From Dyella halodurans (GTDB lineage Bacteria; Pseudomonadota; Gammaproteobacteria; Xanthomonadales; Rhodanobacteraceae): a stretch of 64,000 nucleotides of DNA. Location: positions 496,001 through 560,000 of the forward strand of contig NZ_JAPDPF010000002.1 in assembly GCF_026283925.1 (NCBI RefSeq). Direction: 5' to 3'. Numbering within the stretch: the stretch's first letter is position 1; every line of letters starts with the position of its first letter. Shown here one piece after another: positions 25,199-34,657 of this stretch. The position numbers and the translations under genes were made by a program. The notes under the pieces are model-generated. The model was not told where the DNA came from. It saw nothing but the letters and a program-made list of their open reading frames with translations, and ran no database searches.

Positions 25199-25795
25199 TC
25201 AGCGCTGCTTGATCAGGCTGTGCATGGTCAACGGGCCGCCAAACTGTTGCAGCAACCCGCCTTCCCCAAGGCGGCCCAGGGTGATGGGAGCGAAGCCAAG
25301 CGAGGTGGCGAGCGATGCGACTTGCTCGTTGGCGTCGGCGTGGTCGCCTGAAACAAAGATAGTGCGATGGCCTTCACTCTGGCGCGGTTCGTCCGCAAGC
25401 ACCGCGGCCGGCAGCGTGTTGAAGGCCTTGACCAGCTTGGCGCCCTTGAACTGGGCCGCGACCACGTCACTGGAGGGACGCCCGCCAAGATCCAGCGGTT
25501 TGAACGCGGGAAACTCGATCGCGTTGGTGGCATCCACCACAACCTTGCCGGACCAGCTGGTGCGCAACTTGGCGACCTCCCCCACCGACCCGAACGGGAC
25601 GGCGAGAATGATCACTTCCGCATCCAGGGCGTCGCTGGTCTTTACGGCGCTTACGGTTGGAGCAAAGGCTTGCACTGCAGCTTCCAGCGAGGCGGGTCCG
25701 CGACGATTGCTGATGACGGCCTTGACGTTGTTGCGGGCGAACTGTTTGGCGAGGGCGCCGCCAATGGCGCCTGACCCGATGATGGCGTAGCTCAT
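25199..25795 (-). CDS. F420-dependent-type NADP oxidoreductase (Rossmann protein)
   Basis: A 198-residue protein of the coenzyme F420-dependent NADP oxidoreductase-like family (NpdG-like). The N-terminal dinucleotide site is AIIGSGAIGGALAKQFA with ISNRRG after beta-2, which suggests NADP(H). It also has VVDATNAIEFP and LVKAFNTLPA. Many bacterial members use no F420, so the substrate is unknown. It is the third gene of a leftward operon after the pirin and DoxX genes (43-base gap). Confidence 0.85.
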   Translation of the reverse strand: MSYAIIGSGAIGGALAKQFARNNVKAVISNRRGPASLEAAVQAFAPTVSAVKTSDALDAEVIILAVPFGSVGEVAKLRTSWSGKVVVDATNAIEFPAFKPLDLGGRPSSDVVAAQFKGAKLVKAFNTLPAAVLADEPRQSEGHRTIFVSGDHADANEQVASLATSLGFAPITLGRLGEGGLLQQFGGPLTMHSLIKQR

Positions 25796-25838
25796 GAGAT
25801 GTCTCCTGATGAACGGTGGATGGGATGGACGTCAAGGA

Positions 25839-26285
25839 TTAGCGCGACTTGTGGTCGAGGCTGAGCGGGCCCGCGCCATTGACGGTCAGCAGCAGGAAGG
25901 CGCCGGCGATCGACACGTTCTTCATGAACATGATCATCTGCATCTGGTCGGCGAAATTCGTGTGGAACAGGATGCCGGTCAGCAAGGTGAAGCCGGCCAA
26001 CAGGAACGAGACGACGCGGGTCTTCCAGCCGAGCATGATGGCGACAGCGCCAAGCACTTCGGTGGCGATTACCAGCGGAAGCATGCCGGCGGGCACGCCG
26101 ACCGAGGCCATGTAGCTGGCGGTGGCGGCGTAGGCAGTGATCTTGCTTAGGCCGGAAAGCAGGAACAGACCAGCGATCAAGACGCGGCCGACGAGTTCGG
26201 CGGAGCTCTTGAGGGTGAGGCCAGACGCGACTTGGGGCTGGTCGATGGACGATGCATAGCTAACGGTTTCAATCTTGGTGTTCAT
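25839..26285 (-). CDS. DoxX family membrane protein
   Basis: A 148-residue protein with four hydrophobic segments. The opening VGRVLIAGLFLLSGLSKI is the hallmark of DoxX/DoxD-like proteins, and the fourth helix runs through ISIAGAFLLLTVNG-like residues. Members occur with redox and thiol-stress genes. No precise biochemical role can be given. It sits between the pirin and F420-type reductase genes in one operon. Confidence 0.85.
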   Translation of the reverse strand: MNTKIETVSYASSIDQPQVASGLTLKSSAELVGRVLIAGLFLLSGLSKITAYAATASYMASVGVPAGMLPLVIATEVLGAVAIMLGWKTRVVSFLLAGFTLLTGILFHTNFADQMQMIMFMKNVSIAGAFLLLTVNGAGPLSLDHKSR

Positions 26286-26336
26286 GATGGATTCTCCAAT
26301 GGGGATGGATAGGTCATACAGGCGAACAACTGGGAC

Positions 26337-27209
26337 TTACGGCAGGCGGCCGGCTGCGCGCAGCTGGCGACCGATACGTGCGATTTCCGCTTCGCCTTCG
26401 GCGAGCGCGCGAGCATTGGTGTGGACGGAGTACTTGCCCATCACCAGGGGATACGGATGCTTTACGGCGGCGCCCAGCACGAAGGACACGTCGTCATGCG
26501 CCACCACGTCGATGGGATGGTTGGATGCTTCAAAGATGGCGAGGTCGCCGGCCGCCAGGCTCTCAGGCACGCTGGCCGTACCTCGATGCAAGGCCATCCA
26601 CGCCACGGTCTCGCTCGGATTCGGCTGAAAGCGCCACTGCTCGCCTGCCTTCAGGCGCACATGCAGGTAGGTGATGCCGGCGGGACCGCGGATCGGGCTG
26701 GTCGCACCTTGGTAGTGCCCAAGCAGTACCCGCGCCGGACCAACCGCCGGCACCTTTTCCGGTGCGATGTTCTGGCTTTCCGGGACACCATTTTCCTGAT
26801 CCGGCGGTAGCGTCACCCAGAGCTGGAAGAACTCCACGGGCGTATTCCCCACGACGTGACCGTCGTGCCACACACCGCCTCCCGCCCTCATCCATTCCAG
26901 CCCGCCCGTCTGCACTTCGCCCTGCTTGCCGGTGGTGTCTTCGTAGGCCACGCGGCCCGAAAGCACGGCCGTCAAGGTCGCGATGCCGGAATGCGGGTGA
27001 ATGCCGAACAAGGGGCCGGCTGACGCCGGCAGCACGCCCGCATCCAGAAAGACGAAAGGCTTGATCCACTGGCCGAGATCGGAGGGGCTGACCAGGCGGG
27101 TGATCGGGCCACGGTGATAGCCCGTGGTGACCGTCCAGAGCTTGCGCGGCATGACTACCGATCCAATGGTCGATTCGGCTTGCGATTGGAAGGAAGCAAC
27201 AGCATTCAT
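26337..27209 (-). CDS. Pirin family protein
   Basis: A 290-residue double-cupin protein. The pirin N-domain shows PFVFLDAGVLPAS, GIHPHSGIATLT and GGLEWMRAGGGVWHD, which supply the metal histidines and glutamate. The C-domain shows GDLAIFEAS. Some bacterial pirins are quercetinases; others bind regulators or enzymes. It is the first gene of the leftward operon and divergent from a LysR regulator, which probably controls it. Confidence 0.9.
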   Translation of the reverse strand: MNAVASFQSQAESTIGSVVMPRKLWTVTTGYHRGPITRLVSPSDLGQWIKPFVFLDAGVLPASAGPLFGIHPHSGIATLTAVLSGRVAYEDTTGKQGEVQTGGLEWMRAGGGVWHDGHVVGNTPVEFFQLWVTLPPDQENGVPESQNIAPEKVPAVGPARVLLGHYQGATSPIRGPAGITYLHVRLKAGEQWRFQPNPSETVAWMALHRGTASVPESLAAGDLAIFEASNHPIDVVAHDDVSFVLGAAVKHPYPLVMGKYSVHTNARALAEGEAEIARIGRQLRAAGRLP

Positions 27210-27288
27210 GGAGGCGCCCTCGTTTGCGATGGAGGAAGGCTAGGCCTTGCCCGTGCATCTGAATAGCCTATATATTTCGATCAAATCT

Positions 27289-27303
27289 ATCGTTTTGGAC
27301 GAT
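27289..27303. promoter_or_regulatory. LysR-type T-N11-A box in the pirin/lysR intergenic region
   Basis: ATCG-N7-CGAT forms a dyad with the T-N11-A pattern of LysR sites, just before the lysR start. The surrounding 97-base gap is AT-rich (ATATAT on both sides), as expected for a divergent promoter. Confidence 0.5.
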
Positions 27304-27305
27304 AT

Positions 27306-28190
27306 ATGCTTGACGCCGTCACGCTGGACCAGCTGCGCACCTTCATTGCCGCGGCAGAAGAAGGCAGTTTTTCCGCGGCAGGTCGAAAGTTGCGGCGTGC
27401 GCAATCGGTAGTGAGCCAGACACTGCTGAATCTCGAAGCCCAACTGGGCGTCACGCTGTTCGATCGCAGCGAGCGCTATCCCCGGCTGACCGAGGCAGGC
27501 GTGGCGCTACTGGCCGAAGCGCGCGGCGTGGCCGACCAGATGGACGGTTTCAAGGCCCACGCCCGCTCGATGAAAGAGGGCCTGGAGCCCGAACTATCCG
27601 TGGCGGTCGACGTGATGTATCCGATGGACGGGCTGACGCGTGCCGCCGGCTACTGCCGCGAGTCCTTCCCCAACACGCCCTTGCGGGTGTTCGTGGAAGC
27701 GCTGGGCGGCGTGATCCAGCCGGTGATGGATGGCGTGTGCCGCATCGGCATCGTGGGTTCGTTGCCGGTGATACCCGACGAGCTCGCATCGGAGCCGCTG
27801 ATCGATCTTCCCCTGGTCACCGTGGTGGCGCCGTCGCACCCGCTGGCGAAGCATAAAGGCGCAATCGGCAGCAGGTACTTCGAGAAGCAGGTACAGCTGG
27901 TGCTGACCGATCGCACCTCGTTGTCGGAGGGCAGAACCTTCGGCGTGCTTTCACCGCTGACCTGGCACCTCGCCGACCTGGGTGCGAAGCACGCATTCCT
28001 GGCCGCGGGATTGGGCTGGGGGCATATGCCCTTGCCCATGGTCAAGAAGGATCTTGATGCTGGAACCCTGGTGAGGATAAGAATCGAAGGGCTCCCGCGC
28101 GAGTCGTTTCTCCCGATGCACGTGGTCTATCGCAAGGACGTGCTCCCCGGGCCTGCCGGCCGCGCCTTCATCTCGCAATTGCGCTGCTAG
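27306..28190 (+). CDS. LysR family transcription regulator
   Basis: A 294-residue LysR regulator. The winged helix-turn-helix spans residues 6-65 (LRTFIAAAEEGSFSAAGRKL, SVVSQTLLNLEAQLG, LFDRSERYPRLTEAG). The effector domain spans about 90-294 with WGHMPLPMV, typical of the AaeR/YhaJ type of effector domain. It is divergent from the pirin operon and probably its regulator; a dyad overlaps the gap next to its start. Confidence 0.92.
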   Translation: MLDAVTLDQLRTFIAAAEEGSFSAAGRKLRRAQSVVSQTLLNLEAQLGVTLFDRSERYPRLTEAGVALLAEARGVADQMDGFKAHARSMKEGLEPELSVAVDVMYPMDGLTRAAGYCRESFPNTPLRVFVEALGGVIQPVMDGVCRIGIVGSLPVIPDELASEPLIDLPLVTVVAPSHPLAKHKGAIGSRYFEKQVQLVLTDRTSLSEGRTFGVLSPLTWHLADLGAKHAFLAAGLGWGHMPLPMVKKDLDAGTLVRIRIEGLPRESFLPMHVVYRKDVLPGPAGRAFISQLRC

Positions 28191-28316
28191 TGACGCGTCG
28201 AGCCGTCGACGACACCAATGTCGTGATGAGCGCAAACTTTTGGCGCAATCGGATTAGGCCATTGAACAGGCCATGGAGACACTTGCTGGGCGAACACGAC
28301 GAGGTGGTGCGTACGT

Positions 28317-29015
28317 ATGAAAGTGGCTTTGTTCGGTGCGACCGGCATGGTCGGTCAAGGCGTGTTGCGTGAGTGCCTACGGGACCCCGCCGTCTCGCAG
28401 GTGGTCTGCATCGGACGCACGCCGCTCGGCGTGCAGCATCCGAAGATTGAGGAACTCGTCACGGAGAACCTCTTCGCCTTGGATCAGATCGAAGACAGGC
28501 TGCGCGGCCTCGATGCTTGCTTCTTTTGCCTGGGCGTTTCCTCGAGCGGCATGTCCGAGGAAAGCTATCGCCACCTTACCTACGACCTGACCCTGTCAGC
28601 AGCCAGTCTGCTGGCGCGGATTAATCCCCAGATGACCTTTGTATACGTATCCGGGGCGGGTACCGACAGCACCGAGCGCGGCAGAAGCATGTGGGCGCGC
28701 GTGAAAGGCGCAACGGAAAATGCGCTGCTGCGCCTGCCGTTCAAGGCGGCCTACATGTTCCGACCCGGGGTAATCGTGCCCCTGGATGGCATCCAGTCGA
28801 AGACGCCGAGCTATCGGGTCTTGTACAGCGTGCTCGGCGTTTTGCTGTTGCCGCTGCAGCGACGCTTTCCTCGCTCCATGAGCACGACGCGAAGCATCGG
28901 GCTCGCCATGCTGGAGGTGGCTCGGCACGGGGCGAAGTCGCCGACGCTGGGGCCCGCGGACATCCACGCCGCTGCGAGCGCAGCAACAGCAAGTCGGAGT
29001 GGAGACTCTCTTTAA
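28317..29015 (+). CDS. NAD(P)-binding Rossmann protein, HTATIP2-like oxidoreductase
   Basis: A 232-residue short-chain-dehydrogenase-like protein. The nucleotide site is ALFGATGMVGQGVLREC. CFFCLGVSSSGMSEE and FVYVSGAGTDS follow, resembling the HTATIP2/YwnB-type atypical SDRs. The catalytic role is unknown. It stands alone after lysR (126-base gap) and is followed by a convergent TetR gene. The last 20 residues are Ala/Ser-rich. Confidence 0.8.
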   Translation: MKVALFGATGMVGQGVLRECLRDPAVSQVVCIGRTPLGVQHPKIEELVTENLFALDQIEDRLRGLDACFFCLGVSSSGMSEESYRHLTYDLTLSAASLLARINPQMTFVYVSGAGTDSTERGRSMWARVKGATENALLRLPFKAAYMFRPGVIVPLDGIQSKTPSYRVLYSVLGVLLLPLQRRFPRSMSTTRSIGLAMLEVARHGAKSPTLGPADIHAAASAATASRSGDSL

Positions 29016-29125
29016 GTGGATGCCTGTGGATCACGGCAGAGCGTCCGGCGTGCCGCGATGGAAGCGGAATGGTTCGCGTGCGGCAACCGCTATCGCCCTG
29101 CAACGCCCGCCATCGGACGGCAGGC

Positions 29126-29722
29126 TTATTTGGCTGATAGGGCCTGAAGCAAATGTTGACGCCCGTCCTCGAGTATTTCCTTGGCGAGGACGGGGTCGGC
29201 ATCGACGACCGCGCGCGAAAGGAGTAGCGAACCGACCATCTGGCTGAAAAGAGCGACCGCCATCTTTCTCTGCTCTCGCGGATTGTCGCCGTCGATCACT
29301 TTTGCCAGCTCGTTGAAGTTCAACGCCAGCCCATCAGCATAGGACTGCCGCGCTTCCTTGCCGAGTCGCCGAACATCGCCGGCGAACGCCGTCAACGGGC
29401 AACCCGCCTCGATATTCGCCAGATGGTCCGGCGACAGGTACCACTCGATGTGCTGCTGCATGGGGTCGGCCGCCTTCGCCCTGGACGCCTCGATACCGGC
29501 GACGAGTTCGGCTGCACCCTCTTCCATCGCCTTCTCCATCACGGCAGCGACCAGGGCGTCCTTCGACTTGAAGTGGTTGTAGAAGCCACCCTGGGTGAAA
29601 CCCGCGGCCTTGGTCAGCTCAGCCAGCCCCACGGCCGCCACGCCTCGTTCGCGGAACAGTTTCTCCGCAGCAGCAACGATAGCCCTTTTATTTTCAATAA
29701 CTTGCTGCTTTGAAACACCCAT
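29126..29722 (-). CDS. TetR family transcription repressor
   Basis: A 198-residue TetR regulator. The N-terminal DNA-binding domain has VGLAELTKAAGFTQGGFYNHFKSKDALV. The C-terminal domain matches the family with CPLTAFAGDVRRLG, seen in YxaF/LmrA-like repressors. It is divergent from the SnoaL-like gene and a likely operator lies between them. Confidence 0.9.
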   Translation of the reverse strand: MGVSKQQVIENKRAIVAAAEKLFRERGVAAVGLAELTKAAGFTQGGFYNHFKSKDALVAAVMEKAMEEGAAELVAGIEASRAKAADPMQQHIEWYLSPDHLANIEAGCPLTAFAGDVRRLGKEARQSYADGLALNFNELAKVIDGDNPREQRKMAVALFSQMVGSLLLSRAVVDADPVLAKEILEDGRQHLLQALSAK

Positions 29723-29775
29723 AAGTTCACCCTTGCCCGACGGTCGGTTAGCGGTTCGTCCTCAATCACAATGTC

Positions 29776-29839
29776 GATCACCATTGACAATCTTTGGTGT
29801 CAGTGGCAGCCTGCGCATTGTCGATGGTGATCACCATTG
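29776..29839. promoter_or_regulatory. Repeated GATCACCATTG motif, likely TetR operator
   Basis: The 11-mer GATCACCATTG occurs twice, at 29776-29786 and 29829-29839. The second copy is part of the perfect 14-base palindrome ATGGTGATCACCAT (29824-29837). Both lie between the TetR gene and the SnoaL-like gene. Confidence 0.55.
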
Positions 29840-29948
29840 TATTTCATCCTGGCGCCCAGCGGCCAGCTCCCGATGCTGAAGGCCACATCGACGAACCCGC
29901 GCCCAGGCGCAGCGCCAGTCGAGTCACCCGTATCCAAGAGGAACCACC

Positions 29949-30350
29949 ATGTCCAAGACCTCGCCCGAACAGAACAAGGACCTCGTCATCAAGGCATTCG
30001 ACACGCTGTTCAACCAGCGTGACTACGAAGCTGCCGAACGTTTGTGGTCCGACAAGTACATCCAACACAGCGCGCATATCGAACCGGGCCGCGACGGCCT
30101 GTTCAATCTGGTTGGCAGCATCCCCAGCAGCCTGCGTTATGAGCATGGACTGGTCATGGCCCATGGCGACTACGTCATGTTGCATGGCCGCTTCTCTGGC
30201 ATGGGTCTACCGGCGAACTGGATCGTGGTGGACATCGTCCGCGTCGAGAACGGTCTGTTGGCCGAACACTGGGACGTGATTCAGGACGAGGCGACACAGG
30301 AATCCTCAAAGAGCGGCTTGCCCATGTTCGGCGCGTTCTTCCCCGCCTAA
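29949..30350 (+). CDS. SnoaL-like / NTF2-fold protein
   Basis: A 133-residue protein of the SnoaL-like polyketide-cyclase/NTF2 superfamily. Visible family pattern: AFDTLFNQRDYEAAERLWSD, YIQHSAHIEPGRDGL, VMLHGRFSG, WIVVDIVRVENGLLAEHWDV. Such proteins are small hydrolases, isomerases or binding proteins; no substrate is indicated. It is probably controlled by the divergent TetR repressor and followed after 57 bases by an uncharacterised gene. Confidence 0.85.
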   Translation: MSKTSPEQNKDLVIKAFDTLFNQRDYEAAERLWSDKYIQHSAHIEPGRDGLFNLVGSIPSSLRYEHGLVMAHGDYVMLHGRFSGMGLPANWIVVDIVRVENGLLAEHWDVIQDEATQESSKSGLPMFGAFFPA

Positions 30351-30407
30351 TCGCCACCCCAGGCGACCAGGTTCGCCTCTTTTGAATCTCGCAAGCAGGT
30401 GCACGAC

Positions 30408-31127
30408 ATGAACGAGTTGCTTGAGTTGGCCGTTGAGGCACACGGTGGCTTAAAGCGTTGGCAAGCGCTGCGCCACGTTGCCGCCGAACTTTCCGTGGGC
30501 GGTGTGATCTGGGAGCTCAAAGGACAGCCTGGGCTGTTTTCCAATGCCAACTACAGCGCAGATCTCCAAGTCCAACGCGCCACGCTTGGCCGCTTTGGAA
30601 ACACCGACCGCCTAGTCCAGTTCTCGCCGGACAAGCTCGTGCTGGAGACCTCAGCGGGGCATGTACTGGAGGAGCGGGCGCATCCACGCGAGGCCTTTGC
30701 GGGCCATGACAACGAGACGCCGTGGGATCCGCTGCACGCGGCGTATTTCAACAGTTACGCGCTGTGGACCTATCTCACCCAGCCGTTCCTCTACACCTAC
30801 CCCGGCTTTCAGGTGGCGGAGATCGAGCCCTGGCAGGAAGACGGTGAAACCTGGCGCCGCCTCAAGGTGCTGTTCCCTGGGACCGTGGCCAGCCACACGC
30901 GCGAACAAGTGAGCTACTTCGGTCCGGACGGCTTGATGCGGCGCCACGACTACGCGGTGGACATACTTGGTGGTGCCCAAGGGGCCCACTACATGGATGA
31001 CTATCGCGACGTCGATGGCCTACGTATCCCGCATCGACGCCGTGTCTATCCACTCGGTGCAGGCAACGAGCGCGTAGCCGAACCGTTACTGGTCACCATC
31101 GACATTTCGGCGGTGAGCTTTACGTAA
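30408..31127 (+). CDS. Uncharacterised protein, possibly lipoprotein-sorting-like fold
   Basis: A 239-residue protein starting MNELLELAVEAHGGLKRWQ, an opening common in proteins that share the LolA/LolB-like fold. It contains many beta-strand patterns (FQVAEIEPWQEDGETWRRLKVLFP, VSYFGPDGLMRRHDYAVDI). No signal peptide is visible, so it is probably cytoplasmic. A GTG three codons upstream is an alternative start. It is likely cotranscribed with the SnoaL-like gene. I cannot assign a function. Confidence 0.7.
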   Translation: MNELLELAVEAHGGLKRWQALRHVAAELSVGGVIWELKGQPGLFSNANYSADLQVQRATLGRFGNTDRLVQFSPDKLVLETSAGHVLEERAHPREAFAGHDNETPWDPLHAAYFNSYALWTYLTQPFLYTYPGFQVAEIEPWQEDGETWRRLKVLFPGTVASHTREQVSYFGPDGLMRRHDYAVDILGGAQGAHYMDDYRDVDGLRIPHRRRVYPLGAGNERVAEPLLVTIDISAVSFT

Positions 31128-31311
31128 CCGATCACCGGATGTGAAGCCGAGAGATCAACGCTGTCCCGTATCACCATGCTCCCACGCGGAGAACGCGTGA
31201 CACTGCCATCAGGGCGTTGCAAGGCTGACCGGGCACCCAGGCAGCATGTCTTGTGGATGCCGGTTCGACGTCATGCCCCGGATAACAAGGTTGCTCCAGC
31301 AGCCGTGATAT

Positions 31312-32709
31312 TTACGGTGTCACGTGAATATCGCCGGTCGCCAAGGCCAAACCCACCCAGGCGATCTGAGCATCGGCGCTGGCGCTCGCCAGCGCGGCTT
31401 GCGACTGCGCCATCAGCGCTTCGTCGTTGGCCAGGTCCGTATACGTACCTACACCATGTTGATAGGCATCGAGAGCCGCCTCGTAGGCAACACTAGCCGC
31501 GTGTGAGTAGGCCTGCGCCTCGGTGTAGGCTTCGCGGCTGGTGCGCAGATCGTTATAAGCCTTCACCACTTCCTGTGCGACGCCGTCGCGCACGTGTTCC
31601 AGCTGGTCTTCAGCGGCCTGGACCTGGGACTGCGCGATCGACAGATGCGCCGAGCGCGAGCCGCCATCGAAAAGGGGCAACTCGAAATTGAGGAAGACGG
31701 CGCCGCCCGGCTTGTTGATCGAATAGTACGGACTGCCGTCCGTGCTCAAGGCGCCAATATTCTGGTAGTAGTTGCCGGCGAAGCTGACGATCGGACGATA
31801 GGCGGCATGCGCACTCTGCACTTCGCCTTCCGCGGCCTTCACCTTCTCTTCCGCCGCGCGCACATCGGGCCGTCCCGCGAGCGCCTTCTGCACGTAATGA
31901 TCGATGGACTCGGCGGGAAGCGCGGGCAAGGCCTGGTCTTTCGTTTCGCTGACCGTCAATTGCGTGTCAGCGGACAGGCCGATCGCTGCAATCAGCGACG
32001 CATATGCCGTGCGCACCGCGCCATTCGCCTTGACCTGATTGAGCCTGGACATCGCCGTCTGGCGTTCGGCCTGGGCCGCGGCAACGACAGTAGCCCGGCC
32101 GTTGCGGCGCTGGGCTTCCGTGGCGTCCTGAATCGTTTGCGCCGCCTTGACCGCTTCGTCGGCTGCGAGCAATTGTTCGCGACTGGACTGATAGTCGAAA
32201 TATGCACGCGTCACACTGAAGACCAGTCGCTGTTGCACGCCGTTGTAGGCCACTTCGGCGGCCGCATGGTTGGCGCGCGCGGTTGCCTCCACGCCCGCGC
32301 GACGACCGAAATCGAACAACAGCCACTTCACGGACAGGGAGGGAATAAACTCGCGCGTGTCGGAGGTGAAGTATCCGCGTGATATCAGGTTGGTCGGAAT
32401 CGGCAACGGCGTGCGCTGGAAACCGCCCACCGCCTCGAGGGACACTTGCGGGGCGTAGCTGCTGCGAACGACGTCGACAGCCAGCTCCGCCTGTCGCGTG
32501 TGTTCCCAGGCCTCGCGTGTTTCGGGACTCAGGCATTGCGCGATATCGAGCAAGCGCGGCAGATCGTAGCCGCCATGGGGTGTCGACGACGCTTCCATGC
32601 AGTGCGCCCGCAGCGGGGCAGCCTCTTCGCCGCAGGCATCGAAGGCGGCCAGGCACATGGCCATGGCCGTCAAGATGCCACGCACCCGCTTAGTGGGCCG
32701 GCGCGACAT
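31312..32709 (-). CDS. TolC-type outer-membrane efflux protein
   Basis: A 465-residue outer-membrane factor with an N-terminal signal (ILTAMAMCLAAFDACGE) and two long helical repeats. Family patterns include LLFDFGRRAGVEATARANHAAAE and the duplicate FELPLFDGGSRSAHLSIAQSQ, with AGRPDVRAAEEKVKAAEGEV before the second repeat. It is the last gene of the operon ytcA-hlyD-fusC-tolC, and its start overlaps the end of the FUSC gene by 20 bases. An upstream in-frame extension is inside the FUSC gene and is rejected. Confidence 0.88.
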   Translation of the reverse strand: MSRRPTKRVRGILTAMAMCLAAFDACGEEAAPLRAHCMEASSTPHGGYDLPRLLDIAQCLSPETREAWEHTRQAELAVDVVRSSYAPQVSLEAVGGFQRTPLPIPTNLISRGYFTSDTREFIPSLSVKWLLFDFGRRAGVEATARANHAAAEVAYNGVQQRLVFSVTRAYFDYQSSREQLLAADEAVKAAQTIQDATEAQRRNGRATVVAAAQAERQTAMSRLNQVKANGAVRTAYASLIAAIGLSADTQLTVSETKDQALPALPAESIDHYVQKALAGRPDVRAAEEKVKAAEGEVQSAHAAYRPIVSFAGNYYQNIGALSTDGSPYYSINKPGGAVFLNFELPLFDGGSRSAHLSIAQSQVQAAEDQLEHVRDGVAQEVVKAYNDLRTSREAYTEAQAYSHAASVAYEAALDAYQHGVGTYTDLANDEALMAQSQAALASASADAQIAWVGLALATGDIHVTP

Positions 32710-34657
32710 CCACGATCTCCTTCTGCAGGCAGGCCATGGCCTCTCTTTGCATTCGCGACCCGGCAGCACCATCCGCCCCGGTCGGACGCCCCCCTGCCCA
32801 CGGCGGTGGCGAGCGCCCCTGCCCCGTCCGTACGGCCGCCTCCGAGAGCCAGCGCGCGGCCTCGCTACGTTCGGTGGCCAATGCATCCTGTTCGGCGACG
32901 TCTCTTCCGTGGCTGGGCACGGCGAACGCCGCCGCGGCGACCCGATCCAGCTGTCCTAGCGCCAGGTGAGCTGACGCCTCGTCCGACACGGGTGAAGCAA
33001 ACAGGCCGCGCTCAAAGAAAGCCAGGGAGGCGAGCTTGTGCGAGCGCACCAGCTCCTGTGCCACGGTCAGACGCAGCGGACGATTTTCCTTCGTCGTATC
33101 CGATACCAGGCTGGCCAGCAGGCCGATCGCCTTGGCCATGGACGAACGGACCACCTGCAAGGCGCTCACCGGCCACAGCGTGCTGAAGATCATCGACATC
33201 AGGATGTTTCCAAGCACGATGCCGACGAGGCGATCACGCAGCACGGTCAGATCGGTGGCGGGCGCATAGTCCTGCAGCACGCCAAGGTAAAACGCGAACG
33301 CCATTTGCATGCCTGCGTAGGCGAGGCGTTCGCTACTGGTGGCCACCCAGGCGCAAAGCGCCGATGCGACAGCGATCAGCAGGCTCAGATCGCCGATGTC
33401 GGTCAGGTGAGGCAACAAGTAGACGATGCAGAAGCCCGCCAGGATGCCGCCTGCCATGGCGCCGGCGAGGCGCAGGCTCAGCTTGTGCATGGTCTCCGCC
33501 ATGCTGCCCAGGGCGACGAAGAAGCACGTCGTGATGGCCGTACGTATGCCAGGCCAATCCAACAGTGTGTAGATGCAGTAGGCCAGCGTCACCGCCAGCG
33601 TCGTTTTCAGGGCGAACTGTGCGTGGCTCCGGTTGCTGAAGGCGTCGGGTACGAACAGGTGCTTGGCTTTGAACGCGGGAGCCACCGCCACGGGCCTTTC
33701 TGTCGCACTCTTCAACAGCTCATTCGTCGTGCGCGCCAGCGCCAGGATGATCGGACGTGACGCAACGTCGAGGGCGCCGAGCCCGCGCGCGTCGACCACG
33801 CATTCGCGTACCCGAGGTGCCGTGCCGGTCAACAAGGCGTCGCGGCAGGCATCGATGGCATGCGCAATGGGCACGCGTGCGGCAAGCGGCGCATCCCTCG
33901 GCAGCAGGCAGAGCAAGGACAGCAGGGTGACCAGCCCCTCGAACATCTCAAGGTCGATCGCCGTCTTTGCCTTCAGTTGCCGGTCCCACAGGCAGGCGTG
34001 TTCGTGCAGGGCCATCGTGTCGACAGCCTCTTCCCGCAGCTTCACCGGGTCTGCCTCGCCCCGTCCATCGAGTATGTCGGCTGTTCGTCGGAGCAGATCA
34101 TCGGCACGCCTGCGCACCAGCTGCACCGGATTCTCACCCCACGCCAGATCGATAAGCACCGTGACGAAGGCAGGCACAGCCACGACCACCCACAGCCACA
34201 GCAGGATTCGGGTCAGGACTTCGGCGGAGGGAACGTCATCGATCAGCGTCTGCGAGAGCACCAGCACGAAGCCGGCGAGAAATGCGATCGGCCCCAGGGT
34301 GCTGGTCCGGGCAAAGAACATGGCGATGAAGGTGCTGACCGCCAACAGCGGAAGACGCAGCCCGGGTTCACTCGCATCCAGCAGATAGAACAGGAAGGAC
34401 AACGCCACGGCCACCGTGGCCGCCAACGCACCGCCGATGGCCGTGAGCAGGGTTGCCGCCGTTTCCTCGCCGCTGACCAGGAACACGATGTAGGCCATAT
34501 AGGCCGGCAGGGGAATCTGGAAGACCATGCCGAGCGCGACGACCAAGGTACTGCCGGCAGTAATGCGCCAGACGGCCCGCATCCTCCCTGGACGCGGTGC
34601 CAACTCATGCCGCAGGAAGCCGAGCAGCATCGGGCGTTCCGGCGGACTGCTAGTCAT
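32690..34657 (-). CDS. FUSC family inner-membrane efflux protein (AaeB-like)
   Basis: A 655-residue protein with two blocks of hydrophobic helices (about residues 30-170 and 350-500), each followed by a cytoplasmic stretch: the FUSC/AaeB architecture. Family members export p-hydroxybenzoic acid and related aromatic acids, or fusaric acid. It works with the HlyD-type adaptor upstream (8-base overlap) and the TolC-type gene downstream. The substrate is inferred from the family only. Confidence 0.88.
   Translation of the reverse strand: MTSSPPERPMLLGFLRHELAPRPGRMRAVWRITAGSTLVVALGMVFQIPLPAYMAYIVFLVSGEETAATLLTAIGGALAATVAVALSFLFYLLDASEPGLRLPLLAVSTFIAMFFARTSTLGPIAFLAGFVLVLSQTLIDDVPSAEVLTRILLWLWVVVAVPAFVTVLIDLAWGENPVQLVRRRADDLLRRTADILDGRGEADPVKLREEAVDTMALHEHACLWDRQLKAKTAIDLEMFEGLVTLLSLLCLLPRDAPLAARVPIAHAIDACRDALLTGTAPRVRECVVDARGLGALDVASRPIILALARTTNELLKSATERPVAVAPAFKAKHLFVPDAFSNRSHAQFALKTTLAVTLAYCIYTLLDWPGIRTAITTCFFVALGSMAETMHKLSLRLAGAMAGGILAGFCIVYLLPHLTDIGDLSLLIAVASALCAWVATSSERLAYAGMQMAFAFYLGVLQDYAPATDLTVLRDRLVGIVLGNILMSMIFSTLWPVSALQVVRSSMAKAIGLLASLVSDTTKENRPLRLTVAQELVRSHKLASLAFFERGLFASPVSDEASAHLALGQLDRVAAAAFAVPSHGRDVAEQDALATERSEAARWLSEAAVRTGQGRSPPPWAGGRPTGADGAAGSRMQREAMACLQKEIVDVAPAH

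Noticed and set aside
31128-31311. Terminator or small RNA after the uncharacterised gene at 30408
   Set aside because: Only weak, imperfect stems and no T-run; nothing that can be supported.
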